From contig CAYWGD010000019.1 of assembly GCA_964457335.1 (NCBI GenBank), positions 1-64,000 on the forward strand: a DNA stretch of 64,000 nucleotides, written 5' to 3'. Below the pieces are notes generated by a model, which saw only the letters and a list, made by a program, of their open reading frames with translations, searched no databases and had not been told where the DNA came from. How positions within the stretch are numbered: the first letter of the stretch is position 1; the number at the start of each line of letters is the position of its first letter. Origin of the DNA: CAJBVW01 sp964457335. GTDB lineage: Bacteria > Myxococcota_A > UBA796 > SXON01. The translations under genes were made by a program, and so were the position numbers. Shown here piece by piece: positions 41,657 to 50,811 of the stretch.

Positions 41657-44623
41657 ATGCGTCGCGTCCCCCTCCTCCTGACCCTCGCACTGTTGCCCTT
41701 CGTGGCCGCGGCGGACGCCCCGCCGCGGGCCAAGATGGAGCTCGCGCTCAAGGACTACGAGATCCCGATGCGGGACTACAGCTTCCCGAGCGGGCTCCGG
41801 ATCATCTTCCAGTCGGACAAGAGCCAGCCGATCGTGTCGATCACCTCCGTCGTCGACCGCGGCTCCACCTCCGACCCCCCCGGGCTGGAGGGCATCGCCC
41901 ACGTGTGCGAGCACATGTGGTTCCGCTCGCAGCAGCAGGGCGCGGACGGCAAGCTCCTGCCAAAGGTCTGGGACCTCCTCCGCGAGATGGGCGCGAACCT
42001 GAACGCGTCCACGGCCGACGACTGGACCAACTACATGACGGTCGCGCCGAAGGACAAGCTCATCCCGCTCCTGCGGCTCGAGTCGCTGCGACTCAAGAGC
42101 GCCTGGGCGAACATCCCGAACGAGGTGCTCCTCACCGAGCGCGAGGTCGTCCGCAACGAGCTCCGCATGCGGTACGAGAACGGGTTCCAGGCGGCGTTCG
42201 GCTACATCTCCGTCAAGCTCTTCCCGTCGAACCACCCCTACGGCCGGGCGGCCTACGCGGGCATCGGCAGCCACGACTCGCTCAACGCGATCACGCTGCC
42301 CGACATCAAGAAGTTCTTCCAGGACAACTACAAGCCCGAGCACACCACGATCGTCGTCGTGGGCGACTTCGAGCTCGAGGACACGCCGAAGTTCCTCGAC
42401 GAATTCGCGCTCGACCAGCTGGTCGACCCGAAGAACCCCACGGCCGAGCTCAAGCTCGTGCCGCCGCCCGTGCGCGTGTCCGGCCCCGCGGCCGAGCCGC
42501 CGCCGCCCGTGCAGCCGCTCGAGGTCAAGGGCGAGACCACCGGCCTCACGATCGAGCACGGCCCCGTCGAGAAGCCGACGCTGGTGCTCGGCTGGTCGCT
42601 CCCGGCCGGGTACCGGCCCGAAGAGAACATGATGCAGATGGCGGCCAACCAGCTGCAGTCGGCCATCTACCAGGAGCTCCGGCCCTCCTGGGACTTCACG
42701 AACACCGACTCCGAGATCACCGCGGTGGGCTGCGGCGTCCAGCCCCAGAAGGAGGCGTCGTTCGCCTACTGCGTGGTCGAGGTGCGCGACGAGAAGGACG
42801 CGAAGAACGTCGCGGGCAAGGCGCTCGACGGGCTCTACCGCGTCTGGACGACCGACGAGATGTGGCGCCGCTACCAGCAGTGGGCCTTCAGCTTCTCGAA
42901 GATGGCGTCGATGGCGTACACGCTGAGCCAGGTGGACCTGGTCTCCTCGCTCGGCGGCCGCGCGACCGGCACCGCCGCCTTCGTGCACTACACCGGCGAC
43001 CCGCTCTACTACTCGCGCCAGATCGAGTGGTACAACCAGGTCGACCCGGACAAGACGCGCGCCATCGCCGAGAAGTACCTCAACCGCAACCGCGCGGTGG
43101 GCGTGCTCATCATGCCCTACGAGGAAGGCGACATCTCCACCGACACGAGCGACGCGCAGTACCGCGGCGCACGGCGCGAGGACGTGCTCGACACCGTGCT
43201 CAGCGAGGAGCAGCTCAACCCGGAGTTCATCGCGCAGGCCGTCATCCCGCCGGACACGTCGAAGCTCCGCGAGAGCACGCTCGGCAACGGCATGAAGCTC
43301 GTGACGATGCAGCACTCGAACGCGCCGCTCGCCCAGATCGCGGTCGTGTTCGACGGCGGCTACGACAGCATGCCCACCGGCGAGACCTACTTCGCGTCCG
43401 AGATGTGGATCCAGGAGAGCACGGTCGACGCGCTGCGCATCGTCGGCTTCCCGGGCTTCAGCATGAACCAGTGGACGACCGACTACGAGATCGAGGCCTC
43501 GGCCGGCAACCTCACGGACGCGATGTTCGTGCTGCGTGATCGCGTCGACAACATCAAGCCGTACACCAGCGGCCGGCTCGACTGGGTGGACGCGCGGAAG
43601 GACGACATCCTCGGCTGGATGGACGAGCCGGAGGGCTGGGCCGAGTACGAGACGATGGCGCGGCTGCTCCCGGGGCACCCGGACGGCGACTGGTACGACC
43701 ACGCCGACTTCGACCGCTTCAACAAGTGGGGCGCGGACGTGGCCGGCAAGGTGTTCGCGGACTTCCTCCGGCCCGAGAACGGCCGCGTCTACGTGATCGG
43801 CAACATCGACCACGAGGAGGCCCGCCAGGCCGCCGAGCTGTACTTCGGCAGCTGGAAGGGCTGGGGCAAGAAGCCGGACGGCTGGACGAAGCCCAGCACC
43901 ACGCCGGCGCCCTACCCGGAGCCGCCCGCCCGCACCGTGCTCCTGCTCGACAAGCCCACGTCCAGCCAGACGAACGTGAGCTACTCGTGCCAGCTCGGGA
44001 AGGTCGACGAGGCGACCGGCGTGGCCGCCCAGGTGCTCGGCGACGCGCTCTCCGAGTCCACGTGGCTCGCGCTGCGCGAGCAGACGGGCGCGTCGTACGG
44101 CGCCTACGCCGCGGGCAGCTACGACCGGGCCGGCAACGCCAGCCTGAGCATGGGTGGCCTCGTGCAGAACGACGCGTCGGCGCTCGCGGTGAAGACCTTC
44201 CTCGAGCTCGGGCAGTGGGCGAAGGACGGGAAGATCCCGAACAAGACGCTCGCCGTCGTGAAGTACGACCGCGCCCAGAAGTACGTGCAGGGCCACCAGT
44301 CGACCGGGCAGATGATGTCGCGCATCCGCGGCACCTTCTTCTCCTTCGGCGGCGTCGAGTACTTCAAGAAGTACCCGAAGTACGTCTCGCAGGTGACGAT
44401 GGACACCATCAAGCCGCTGCTCGACCGCTGCGTGGGGCACGAGGTGGTGACGGCGATCGGCCCGGTCGCCGTGATCAAGCCGATGTTCGACAAGGCCGGC
44501 ATCCCTGTCGAGGTGTTCGACTGGGAGAAGGCCCGCCTCGACTACGCGGCGAAGCACAACCTCAAGAGCGTGCTGAAGGCCGACGAGAAGAAGAAGAAGG
44601 AAGAGGCCGCGAAGAAGAAGTAG
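41657..44623 (+). CDS. M16-family zinc metalloprotease (pitrilysin-like)
   Basis: It has 988 residues and a Sec signal peptide (about 1-20). The inverted zinc motif HVCEH is at 82-86, and Glu162 in LTEREVVRNE is about 76 residues later, as expected for HxxEHx(~76)E. Four M16 modules are present: the catalytic one, then YNQVDPDKT ... near 455, and a degenerate second half beginning near 535 (STLGNGMKLVTMQHSN) without HxxEH. Such periplasmic proteases clear peptides. The lysine-rich C-terminus (DEKKKKEEAAKKK) is unusual. The ATG follows GAG-rich sequence; divergent from the ExbBD operon. Confidence 0.92.
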   Translation: MRRVPLLLTLALLPFVAAADAPPRAKMELALKDYEIPMRDYSFPSGLRIIFQSDKSQPIVSITSVVDRGSTSDPPGLEGIAHVCEHMWFRSQQQGADGKLLPKVWDLLREMGANLNASTADDWTNYMTVAPKDKLIPLLRLESLRLKSAWANIPNEVLLTEREVVRNELRMRYENGFQAAFGYISVKLFPSNHPYGRAAYAGIGSHDSLNAITLPDIKKFFQDNYKPEHTTIVVVGDFELEDTPKFLDEFALDQLVDPKNPTAELKLVPPPVRVSGPAAEPPPPVQPLEVKGETTGLTIEHGPVEKPTLVLGWSLPAGYRPEENMMQMAANQLQSAIYQELRPSWDFTNTDSEITAVGCGVQPQKEASFAYCVVEVRDEKDAKNVAGKALDGLYRVWTTDEMWRRYQQWAFSFSKMASMAYTLSQVDLVSSLGGRATGTAAFVHYTGDPLYYSRQIEWYNQVDPDKTRAIAEKYLNRNRAVGVLIMPYEEGDISTDTSDAQYRGARREDVLDTVLSEEQLNPEFIAQAVIPPDTSKLRESTLGNGMKLVTMQHSNAPLAQIAVVFDGGYDSMPTGETYFASEMWIQESTVDALRIVGFPGFSMNQWTTDYEIEASAGNLTDAMFVLRDRVDNIKPYTSGRLDWVDARKDDILGWMDEPEGWAEYETMARLLPGHPDGDWYDHADFDRFNKWGADVAGKVFADFLRPENGRVYVIGNIDHEEARQAAELYFGSWKGWGKKPDGWTKPSTTPAPYPEPPARTVLLLDKPTSSQTNVSYSCQLGKVDEATGVAAQVLGDALSESTWLALREQTGASYGAYAAGSYDRAGNASLSMGGLVQNDASALAVKTFLELGQWAKDGKIPNKTLAVVKYDRAQKYVQGHQSTGQMMSRIRGTFFSFGGVEYFKKYPKYVSQVTMDTIKPLLDRCVGHEVVTAIGPVAVIKPMFDKAGIPVEVFDWEKARLDYAAKHNLKSVLKADEKKKKEEAAKKK

Positions 44624-44701
44624 GCGTCGGCCTCGTCGAGGGCGGGGTCATCGTCAGACGGTGACCTCGCCATGACAGCCGAGGGGTACGGTTTTCGGAC
44701 C

Positions 44702-45481
44702 ATGTCCCTCGCACGCATCTCCAGCATCGGCCGCCTCGCCCTCGGCCTCGTGTTCATGGCCGTCGCCGTCGCGGTCTTCGCGGCCCTGGTGCTGCTCGCG
44801 TTGCCGAGCCGCGGCCTGAGGATCCGCATCTGCAACGTGTTCGGGCACGTCGCGGGCCGAACCTGCCTGTGGCTCGCCGGCGCCTCGGTGCCCGCGGGGA
44901 TCTCCGAGTCCGTGCGAGCCGCCCACCCGGCGATCTACATCTCGAACCACACCTCGATGCTCGACATCTTCATCGGCATCTGGCTGGCGCCGATCGGCAC
45001 GGTGGGGGTCGCGAAGAAGCAGGTCGTCTACTACCCCTTCTTCGGGCAGCTCTACGCGATCTCCGGGCACATCCTGCTCGACCGCGCGAACCGCAAGAAC
45101 GCAGTCGAGGCGCTCGAGGACACGGCGCGGATCATCCGGAAGTACGGCATCGGCGTGTGGCTCTGGCCCGAGGGCACCCGCTCCAAGGACGGCCGGCTCC
45201 TCCCCTTCAAGAAGGGCTTCGCGCACCTCGCGATCGCCACGCGGCTCCCGATCGTGCCGGTCGTCGTGACGGGCGCGCACGGCGCGATGAAGAAGAACTC
45301 GCTGCTCATCCGCCCCACCCAGCTCGGCATCCGCGCGCTCCCGGCCATCCCGACGGACGACTGGACGCTCGACAACCTCGACGCGAAGATCGCGCAGGTC
45401 TACGCGGCCTTCGACGAGGCGCTCCCCGAGGAGCAGAAGGCGCTGCCCCTCCCCCCGCCGGAACGGGCGACGGGGAGTTGA
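44702..45481 (+). CDS. plsC: 1-acyl-sn-glycerol-3-phosphate acyltransferase-like (PlsC family)
   Basis: It has 259 residues from 44702 (269 if the ATG at 44672 is used; neither has a strong ribosome-binding site). Hydrophobic N-terminus (ALGLVFMAVAVAVFAALVLL), then the acyltransferase motifs NHTSMLD (H-x4-D) and WPEGTRSKDG (E-G-T-R-S), plus FKKGFAHLAI and LPIVPVVVTG. The family acylates lysophosphatidate in membrane lipid synthesis, or related acceptors. It converges on the KAS III-like gene through G-tract element C. Confidence 0.92.
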   Translation: MSLARISSIGRLALGLVFMAVAVAVFAALVLLALPSRGLRIRICNVFGHVAGRTCLWLAGASVPAGISESVRAAHPAIYISNHTSMLDIFIGIWLAPIGTVGVAKKQVVYYPFFGQLYAISGHILLDRANRKNAVEALEDTARIIRKYGIGVWLWPEGTRSKDGRLLPFKKGFAHLAIATRLPIVPVVVTGAHGAMKKNSLLIRPTQLGIRALPAIPTDDWTLDNLDAKIAQVYAAFDEALPEEQKALPLPPPERATGS

Positions 45482-45488
45482 CCACGTA

Positions 45489-45528
45489 GGGGGGGCGTTG
45501 CGGGGGGGCCACCCCCCCGCCCCAAGAC
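45489..45528 (-). terminator. G-tract hairpin element, copy C
   Basis: A G7 run with CGTTG, then CGGGGGGG (45501-45508), a 3-nt loop CCA, CCCCCCCG (45512-45519) and CCCCAAGA. Perfect 8-bp stem between the convergent acyltransferase and KAS III-like genes; begins directly after the minus-strand stop at 45529. A terminator role is likely, though there is no T-tract. Confidence 0.6.
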
Positions 45529-46551
45529 TCACCCCTCCCAGACCACCGCGACCGAGGCCATGACGAACCCGCTCGCCGCCGCGGCGAGCACGAGCTTCGC
45601 GCCCGGTCGGATGCGGCCGTGCCGGCGCAGGTGGTCGAGCGCCACCGGAACCGCGCTGGCCGCGCAGTTGCCGTAGTGGCCGTGCAGCTGCGGGAGCCGG
45701 TCCGCCGAGAGCTCCAGGCCCGCGGCGATGCCGCGGAGGACCGCGTTGCTCGGCTGGTGGCAGACGAAGACGTCGACCTCGTCGGGGCGCCAGCCGGCGC
45801 GGTCGCACACCTTCTTCAGGTGGGTCGGCAGATGCCGGGCGAGCGCGAAGATCGCGGGGCCGTCGGTGACGAAGTGGCCGTTGACCGCCGCGCGGCAGAG
45901 GTCGTGGTGGCGGGACATGCCCTCGGCCAGCATCGCCACGACCCGCGCGCGGTCGGGCCCCGGCTCGCGGGTGAGCAGCATGGCGGTGGCGGCGTTCCCG
46001 AGGGTGAGGCCCGCGCCCAGGTACGTCACGGCGTCGGCGTCGGGGATGTCGTACTGGACGTGCCCGGCGGTCATCGTCGAGGTCACGACGAGCGCGCGGC
46101 GGAGCTCGTCGTCCACGGCGGCGCGGGCGACCACGTCGTGCACCGCGAGGAGGCTCCCGGCGCACGCGGCGGTGACGTCGTAGGCCATCGCCCGGTCGGC
46201 CCCGAGGCGCCCGGCGACCTCGGCCGCGGTCGCCGGCTCGTAGTACTCGCGGGCGATCGAGCCGTAGATCACGAGGTCGAGGTCGGCGGCGGAGACGCCC
46301 TGGGCGGCGAGCACGTCGGTGGCGGCGGCCGCCGCGTGCCCGGCGAGCGGGGTGGGCGCCTCCTCCTCGAGGTAGCGCAGGTCCGTGCCGCACGCGCGGA
46401 ACAGCGAGCGGATGCGCCGCTCGACGCGGTCCCACTCGGGGTCGGTGCCCCGGAAGCGGGCCCGCACGCGCGCCAGCATGTCGGCGTTGGTGAGGGCGCG
46501 GGCGGGGAGTCGGACCGCGGGCGCCGACAGCCAGATGTCGGGGAGCTTCAT
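45529..46551 (-). CDS. 3-oxoacyl-ACP synthase III-like (KAS III family) enzyme
   Basis: It has 340 residues. The catalytic Cys130 is in DVTAACAGSL, His265 in VFVCHQPSN and Asn295 in GHYGNCAASA, i.e. the full Cys-His-Asn triad of FabH-type ketosynthases. The N-terminal part differs from housekeeping FabH, which normally has SG-x-x-x-R in a shorter loop. A role in special fatty-acid, beta-lactone or olefin-type chemistry is possible, but no partner genes adjoin it. It is 7 bp after the ASST-like lipoprotein gene. Confidence 0.85.
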   Translation of the reverse strand: MKLPDIWLSAPAVRLPARALTNADMLARVRARFRGTDPEWDRVERRIRSLFRACGTDLRYLEEEAPTPLAGHAAAAATDVLAAQGVSAADLDLVIYGSIAREYYEPATAAEVAGRLGADRAMAYDVTAACAGSLLAVHDVVARAAVDDELRRALVVTSTMTAGHVQYDIPDADAVTYLGAGLTLGNAATAMLLTREPGPDRARVVAMLAEGMSRHHDLCRAAVNGHFVTDGPAIFALARHLPTHLKKVCDRAGWRPDEVDVFVCHQPSNAVLRGIAAGLELSADRLPQLHGHYGNCAASAVPVALDHLRRHGRIRPGAKLVLAAAASGFVMASVAVVWEG

Positions 46552-46558
46552 CGAGAAG

Positions 46559-47947
46559 TCACGGGGCGACGCCTCCGAGCGCGTCGACGTGGTGGGTGAA
46601 GCCGATCGCGGAGCCGATGGCGAGGCTCACCTGGAACGCGATCTCGCCCTCGGGCGTCACCTCGGTGATCGTCCCGCCGCTGCCCCAGGCCACCAGCGTG
46701 TTCCCGTTGGGGAGGCGCTCGACGTCGCCGAGCAGGTAGGAGGAGATGCGCCGGTCGTAGTCGTAGGTCCAGATGGGCTCGTAGGTGCGCCCCTCCTCGT
46801 CGAGCGTGTACTCGACCGCCTCGGACCAGGCCTCCTCCGCGTCGACGTCGCCGTTGTCGAAGAGCATGAAGCCGTCGGGCGTGAGCTCCGCGGAGTGCTG
46901 CCCCACGAAGGCGCGGCCGGAGGTCTGCGTGAAGTCGCTGCCCGCGCCGCCGAGCTGCCAGAGGAGCTCGCCGGAGGTGCGGTCCACCTTCACGAAGGCG
47001 TTCTCCTTGCGGACCGAGAGGATGTACGCGCCGTCCTGGAGGTTCAGGCTGTTGCAGTGGGTCCAGTCGAGGCCCTGCGGGTAGAAGTCGTTGTCGACCT
47101 CGGGGTCGACGTCCACCGCGATGTCGTCCCACGTGGACCAGATCTCCGCGCGCGGCGTGTCCTCGGTGGCGCCCTCCGGCACCTCGACGATCGTGTCGCC
47201 CACGACGTTGCGGACGCCGCCCGTGTCCGGCTCCGTCCACTCCCGCACGTCGGCCGCGATGTACGCGAAGCCCCCCTCCGGCAGCTCCACGAAGTCGTGG
47301 TGCCCCATGACGGTGCGCGTCTCCGAGAGGACCTCGCCGTCGAGCCGCACCTTGCGGATCATGCCGACGTCGACGCTGAAGTTCAGGCTGGCGAGGTTGT
47401 AGAGCACGGCCGTGCCGTCGTCGGTGAGCCGCACCTGCGCGATGACGCTGTCGGTGGGCGCCTCCTGCCACCACACGGGCTTGCCGTCCCGCGCGTAGAC
47501 GATGGCCCACGAGGGGTTCCCGAGCGAGGTGGTGATGGTGTAGCCGGGCTGGGCGAGCGCCTCGTCGTAGGCGACGGGCGTGACCCGGGGGAGGTCGCGC
47601 GGCGCCACGCCGGTCTCGATGGTGTACACCCGGCTCGCGAGGAGCTCGCCGTCGACCTCCGACACCGCTCGCCAGTACCAGGTGGACGACGGCGGCAGGC
47701 CCGCGAGGAGCACCGCGTGATCCGTCGTGGTCGCGTCGCCGCGCACGGTGGAGAGGCCGAGGAAGCGGTCGGGGCCGTACTCCACCCAGGAGGTGCCCGG
47801 CGCGTCCGTGGTCCAGCGGACCCAGGCCACCGTCGGGATGTCGTCCTCGAGGGCCGCCTCCGCGTCGAAGTCGCCCATGTCCACGTGGCTGGACGTGTCG
47901 GTGCCGGGCCCGTTGCAGGCCAGGGCGAGGAGCAGCAGGGTGGGCAT
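46559..47947 (-). CDS. Arylsulfotransferase (ASST)-like lipoprotein
   Basis: It has 462 residues from the ATG at 47947, which puts the lipobox LLLALAC right after the start. Residues about 40-115 form a fibronectin-III-like domain. The rest is a six-bladed-propeller ASST-like domain: VMGHHDFVELPEGGFAYIA, HCNSLNLQDGAYILSVRKEN, VDRTSGELLWQLGG and FVGQHSAELTPDGFMLFDNG are diagnostic repeats. True ASSTs transfer sulfate between phenols in the periplasm. The second His region (GFTHHVDALGG) is preserved, but the exact catalytic His cannot be assigned. It shares the strand with the KAS III-like gene 7 bp downstream. Confidence 0.82.
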   Translation of the reverse strand: MPTLLLLALACNGPGTDTSSHVDMGDFDAEAALEDDIPTVAWVRWTTDAPGTSWVEYGPDRFLGLSTVRGDATTTDHAVLLAGLPPSSTWYWRAVSEVDGELLASRVYTIETGVAPRDLPRVTPVAYDEALAQPGYTITTSLGNPSWAIVYARDGKPVWWQEAPTDSVIAQVRLTDDGTAVLYNLASLNFSVDVGMIRKVRLDGEVLSETRTVMGHHDFVELPEGGFAYIAADVREWTEPDTGGVRNVVGDTIVEVPEGATEDTPRAEIWSTWDDIAVDVDPEVDNDFYPQGLDWTHCNSLNLQDGAYILSVRKENAFVKVDRTSGELLWQLGGAGSDFTQTSGRAFVGQHSAELTPDGFMLFDNGDVDAEEAWSEAVEYTLDEEGRTYEPIWTYDYDRRISSYLLGDVERLPNGNTLVAWGSGGTITEVTPEGEIAFQVSLAIGSAIGFTHHVDALGGVAP

Positions 47948-48056
47948 CGCGTCCTCGGAGGGCAGGCCCATCATAGCCCCGCCGGGTCCCCGCGGCCGCC
48001 CGGCCGGCGCCGGGGTTCGTCAGGAGATCGTCGTGCCGTCTCCCCGGCCCCCGCGA

Positions 48057-48167
48057 CTAACCCAGCATGTACCGGAGGTGTCCGAGCCAGATCATCGCGG
48101 CCACGAGGACCGCGGTGAGCAGCAGGAACGCGAGCGCACCCACGCTCGCCTCGGTCGTGTCCGTCAT
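48057..48167 (-). CDS. Putative 36-residue single-helix membrane protein
   Basis: Starting at the ATG at 48167: MTDTTEASVGALAF, then a hydrophobic run with LLLTAVLVAAMIWLGH, ending RYMLG. Such small membrane proteins often associate with larger complexes, but no partner can be named. A GC-rich non-coding stretch of about 100 bp separates it from the acyl-CoA dehydrogenase stop upstream. It may be missed because of its length. Confidence 0.45.
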   Translation of the reverse strand: MTDTTEASVGALAFLLLTAVLVAAMIWLGHLRYMLG

Positions 48168-48269
48168 CGCAGCCCCCGCATCGTTCAAGCGTTGGCACAC
48201 CCGTGGCGGCCGGCGAGCGCGGGCCCGGCGGCGCCACACGGGCGCGCTGGGGGGGCGCTGGAGGCGGCG

Positions 48270-49901
48270 CTAGACGGGGGCGGTGAGCGCGGCGAGGCGG
48301 CCGGAGAGGCCCGTGTCGTCGAGCGGGTCCCAGCCGCGCGCGGTCGTGGCGAGGAGGTGCTCCACGACGACGGGGAGCAGCGGATCCGCGCCCGCGCTCC
48401 GTCCCTCCGCGACCAGGGCCGCGGCCTGCGCGACGGGGCGCAGCTCCTCGACGAGGTCGCGCACGTGGGCGGCGGCGTCCGCGTCCGGGAGCGCGAGCAG
48501 GCGCTCCCACCGGGCCCGGCACGCGGCGAGGCGCTCGGCGACGGCGTCCCCGCCGAGGTCCGCGAGCAGCGCGAACGTCGGCTCGTGGAGTCGGAGCTTC
48601 TTCGCGTCGCGCAGGATCTGGGCGCAGAGCACGCCGTGGCCGCCCTCCCAGGCCTCGAGCACGAGGCTGTCGCGCAACAGCCGCGGGAGCACCGAGAAGT
48701 CCTCGATCGCGCCGTTGCCGCCGAGGACCTCGATGGCGTCGCGCATGCCCGCCGGGCAGGTCTGCGCGGTCCAGATCTTGTTGAGGTTCACGAGCATGCG
48801 CCACGCCGGGTCGGGCGCCACGCCCGCCGGCCGCGCCTGGGCGGCCAGCAGGAAGGAGACCGACCGCGCCGCGTAGGCCTCGACCTTGAGCCGCGCCACC
48901 GTGCGCTGGATCGACGGGAACGCGAGGATCGGCGCCCCGAAGGCGACCCGCGCCCGCGCGTAGCCGTCCGCCTCGCGCCACGCGCGCTGCAGGAAGCCCG
49001 CCGCGCAGATGGCGTTGTAGAGCCGCGACGTGTTGAGCACGATCTCGACCGTGCGCCGGAAGTCGCCGACCGGCCAGGCCACCGCGCCGCGGAAGTCCAC
49101 CTCCGCCGACGCCATCGAGCGCGTGCCGAGCTTGTACTTGAGCCGGCGGATCTCGAAGTGGTTGGGGCCGCCGTCGAGCTGCCGCGGGACCACGAACGCG
49201 CGCAGGCCGGCGGTGCCCGCCGGGGCGCCCTCGGGGCGGGCCGTGACCAGGAACAGGTGCGCGTCGATGACGGAGCAGAACCACTTCTCGCCGTGCACCG
49301 TCCAGCCGCCCGCGGCCTCCTTCGCGACGAGCGCGTTGGCGCCCACGTCCGAGCCGCCCTGCACCTCCGTGAGGAACTGCGAGCCGTGGAAGTGGGTGTC
49401 GTAGTCGGGGTCGTAGAGCCGCTGGAGCCAGGCCGCGGGCGCGTTCGGGGCGGCCTGGAGGATCTTGATCATCCCGGCCGTGCACGCGAGCGGGCAGCAG
49501 TGGCCGGCCTCGCCGTCCTGCGCGAGCAGGTAGGTGAGCCCGAGCGTCTCGAGCTCGCGACCCGGCGTCGCGTAGCGGGACATGATGCCGGTCCGGTACA
49601 CCGCGCGGCCGATCTGGTGGTAGTCCGGGTGGAACACCACCTGCTCGACGCGGTTGCCGTGGCCGTCCCAGCGCCGCAGGCTCGGCAGGTGCTCGTCCCG
49701 GTTGGTCTCGACCGCCCACCGGTCGATCGGCCCGGCGCACAAGGCCGCGAAGGCCGCGAGGTCGGGCGCCGCCTCGGCGAAGCCGTGGTGGCGGAGGAGG
49801 GACGCGAGGTGGGGATCGTCGTCCCACCAACTCGTGCGCGCGGCGCGCCAGGCGGCGAAGGCGGCGCGCGCGGCGGCGGGGGTCGGGGAGGGCGGTTGCA
49901 T
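48270..49901 (-). CDS. Acyl-CoA dehydrogenase family protein (AidB-like)
   Basis: A 543-residue flavoenzyme of the acyl-CoA dehydrogenase fold, in the AidB-like subgroup. Conserved pieces are QFLTEVQGGSDVGANALVA (FAD/substrate region), WFCSVIDAHLFLVTARPEG, LKYKLGTRSMASAEVDF, CPAGMRDAIEVLGGNGAIED and LVLEAWEGGHGVL, where Glu serves as catalytic base in related enzymes. The length exceeds ordinary dehydrogenases (about 380) because of a longer N-terminal domain and C-terminal helices, as in AidB. It starts 68 bp from the divergent DUF218 gene. Confidence 0.9.
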   Translation of the reverse strand: MQPPSPTPAAARAAFAAWRAARTSWWDDDPHLASLLRHHGFAEAAPDLAAFAALCAGPIDRWAVETNRDEHLPSLRRWDGHGNRVEQVVFHPDYHQIGRAVYRTGIMSRYATPGRELETLGLTYLLAQDGEAGHCCPLACTAGMIKILQAAPNAPAAWLQRLYDPDYDTHFHGSQFLTEVQGGSDVGANALVAKEAAGGWTVHGEKWFCSVIDAHLFLVTARPEGAPAGTAGLRAFVVPRQLDGGPNHFEIRRLKYKLGTRSMASAEVDFRGAVAWPVGDFRRTVEIVLNTSRLYNAICAAGFLQRAWREADGYARARVAFGAPILAFPSIQRTVARLKVEAYAARSVSFLLAAQARPAGVAPDPAWRMLVNLNKIWTAQTCPAGMRDAIEVLGGNGAIEDFSVLPRLLRDSLVLEAWEGGHGVLCAQILRDAKKLRLHEPTFALLADLGGDAVAERLAACRARWERLLALPDADAAAHVRDLVEELRPVAQAAALVAEGRSAGADPLLPVVVEHLLATTARGWDPLDDTGLSGRLAALTAPV

Positions 49902-49969
49902 CCTTCGATCCTAACTGTCGAGCGCCCCCCTTTCCTCCACGCCGCTCCCGGTGCCATCATCCGCGCCCG

Positions 49970-50566
49970 ATGCCCGCCCCGTTCGACGCCGTCCTGATCC
50001 TCGGCAAGGAGCTCCGTCGCGACCCCGAGCGTGCCCGCCGCGAGCTCCGCGCCCGGGCCGCCGCCGCCGCCGCCGCGTGGCGCGCCGGCGCCCGCTTCGT
50101 CGCCACCCTCGAGGCCCGCCTGCGCGGCCAGGACCGCTCCGGCAGCACGATCGTGGTCGAGTACCTCGCCGCGCTCGGCGTCCCGCCGGACGCCATCGTC
50201 CAGGCCGACTCCACGCGCTCGACACGCGAAGAGGCGGTCGACGGGACCGCGCTCTTCGCGTCGCGCGGCGTGCGCCGGGGCCTCGTCGTCACCGCGCGCT
50301 ACCACGTCCCCCGCGCGCGGCGGCTCTTCGAGGAGGCCCACGCCCCGGCCGCCGTCCACGCGCCCGAGGCGCTCTGGCGCTGGGCCACCGACACCGAGCG
50401 CGCCTGGATCGCGGAGGGGGAGCCGTCCGCCGAGGTGATGGAGGCGGAGTGCCGCGTGGAGGCGCTGCTCTCGAACCTCGCGCGCGCGATGGCGCCGCTG
50501 CCCGCCTCGGCGCGCGCCCGGCTGGAGATCACGGCGGGGGCGTGGTTTCGCGGAGTCACGGAGTAG
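49970..50566 (+). CDS. DUF218 (YdcF/SanA/ElyC-like) family protein
   Basis: It has 198 residues. Conserved features are DAVLILGKEL (N-terminal strand), ARFVATLEARLRGQDRSGS, EYLAALGVPPDAIVQADST, STREEAVDGT and GLVVTARYHVPRARRLFEEA. These match the DUF218 pattern with an E-x2-A-x-E-like and T-x-x-x-H-x-x-RA motif. There is no signal or membrane helix, so a YdcF-like soluble member is likely. Some relatives bind S-adenosylmethionine or affect envelope polysaccharide, but the role here is unknown. Confidence 0.8.
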   Translation: MPAPFDAVLILGKELRRDPERARRELRARAAAAAAAWRAGARFVATLEARLRGQDRSGSTIVVEYLAALGVPPDAIVQADSTRSTREEAVDGTALFASRGVRRGLVVTARYHVPRARRLFEEAHAPAAVHAPEALWRWATDTERAWIAEGEPSAEVMEAECRVEALLSNLARAMAPLPASARARLEITAGAWFRGVTE

Positions 50567-50584
50567 CCCCGCCCGCGAGGCGTC

Positions 50585-50779
50585 GAGCCTGTGAAGAATT
50601 CCCCCCGCCCGTGCCGTCGCCGTCTCGCGGCCGCCCAAGAACCGCGTCCCCCCCCCGGCGGGTCCTCCCTACGGGCTGCCCCCCCGCCGGACCCGGGCCG
50701 CAGGGCCGCCGCGAGCCGTCGCCGGCCCGGGCTCCGGTTTCTCCACAGGCTCTCTTCTGGGGGATTTCTTCACAGGCTC
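50585..50779. repeat. Inverted-repeat-bounded element containing structured core
   Basis: Arms 50585-50605 and 50759-50779 are reverse complements at 20 of 21 positions (GAGCCTGTGAAGAA forms the outer end). The interior holds the structured core described at 50616-50723. No coding sequence lies inside. It begins 18 bp after the DUF218 stop. Confidence 0.7.
50616..50723. repeat. Structured core element, copy D
   Basis: Left arm 50616-50636 and right arm 50703-50723 pair at 17 of 21 positions. Between them lies a ~66-nt core whose central part is nearly identical to copy E at 63021-63088: CGGCGGGTCCTCCCTACGGG, CTGCCCCCCC and CCGGACCCGGG. GGGTCC and GGACCC can pair within the core. Arms differ in sequence from those of copy E. 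Confidence 0.65.
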
Positions 50780-50781
50780 GT

Positions 50782-50811
50782 GGCGGGGGCTCCGCCCCCC
50801 CGCCCCAAGAC
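50782..50811 (-). terminator. G-tract hairpin element, copy D
   Basis: GGCGGGGGCTCC followed by GCCCCCCCGCCCCAAGACC, immediately 3' of the minus-strand MOSC stop at 50812. It lacks the GCGTTGC part of the longer copies. Likely terminator hairpin. Confidence 0.5.
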
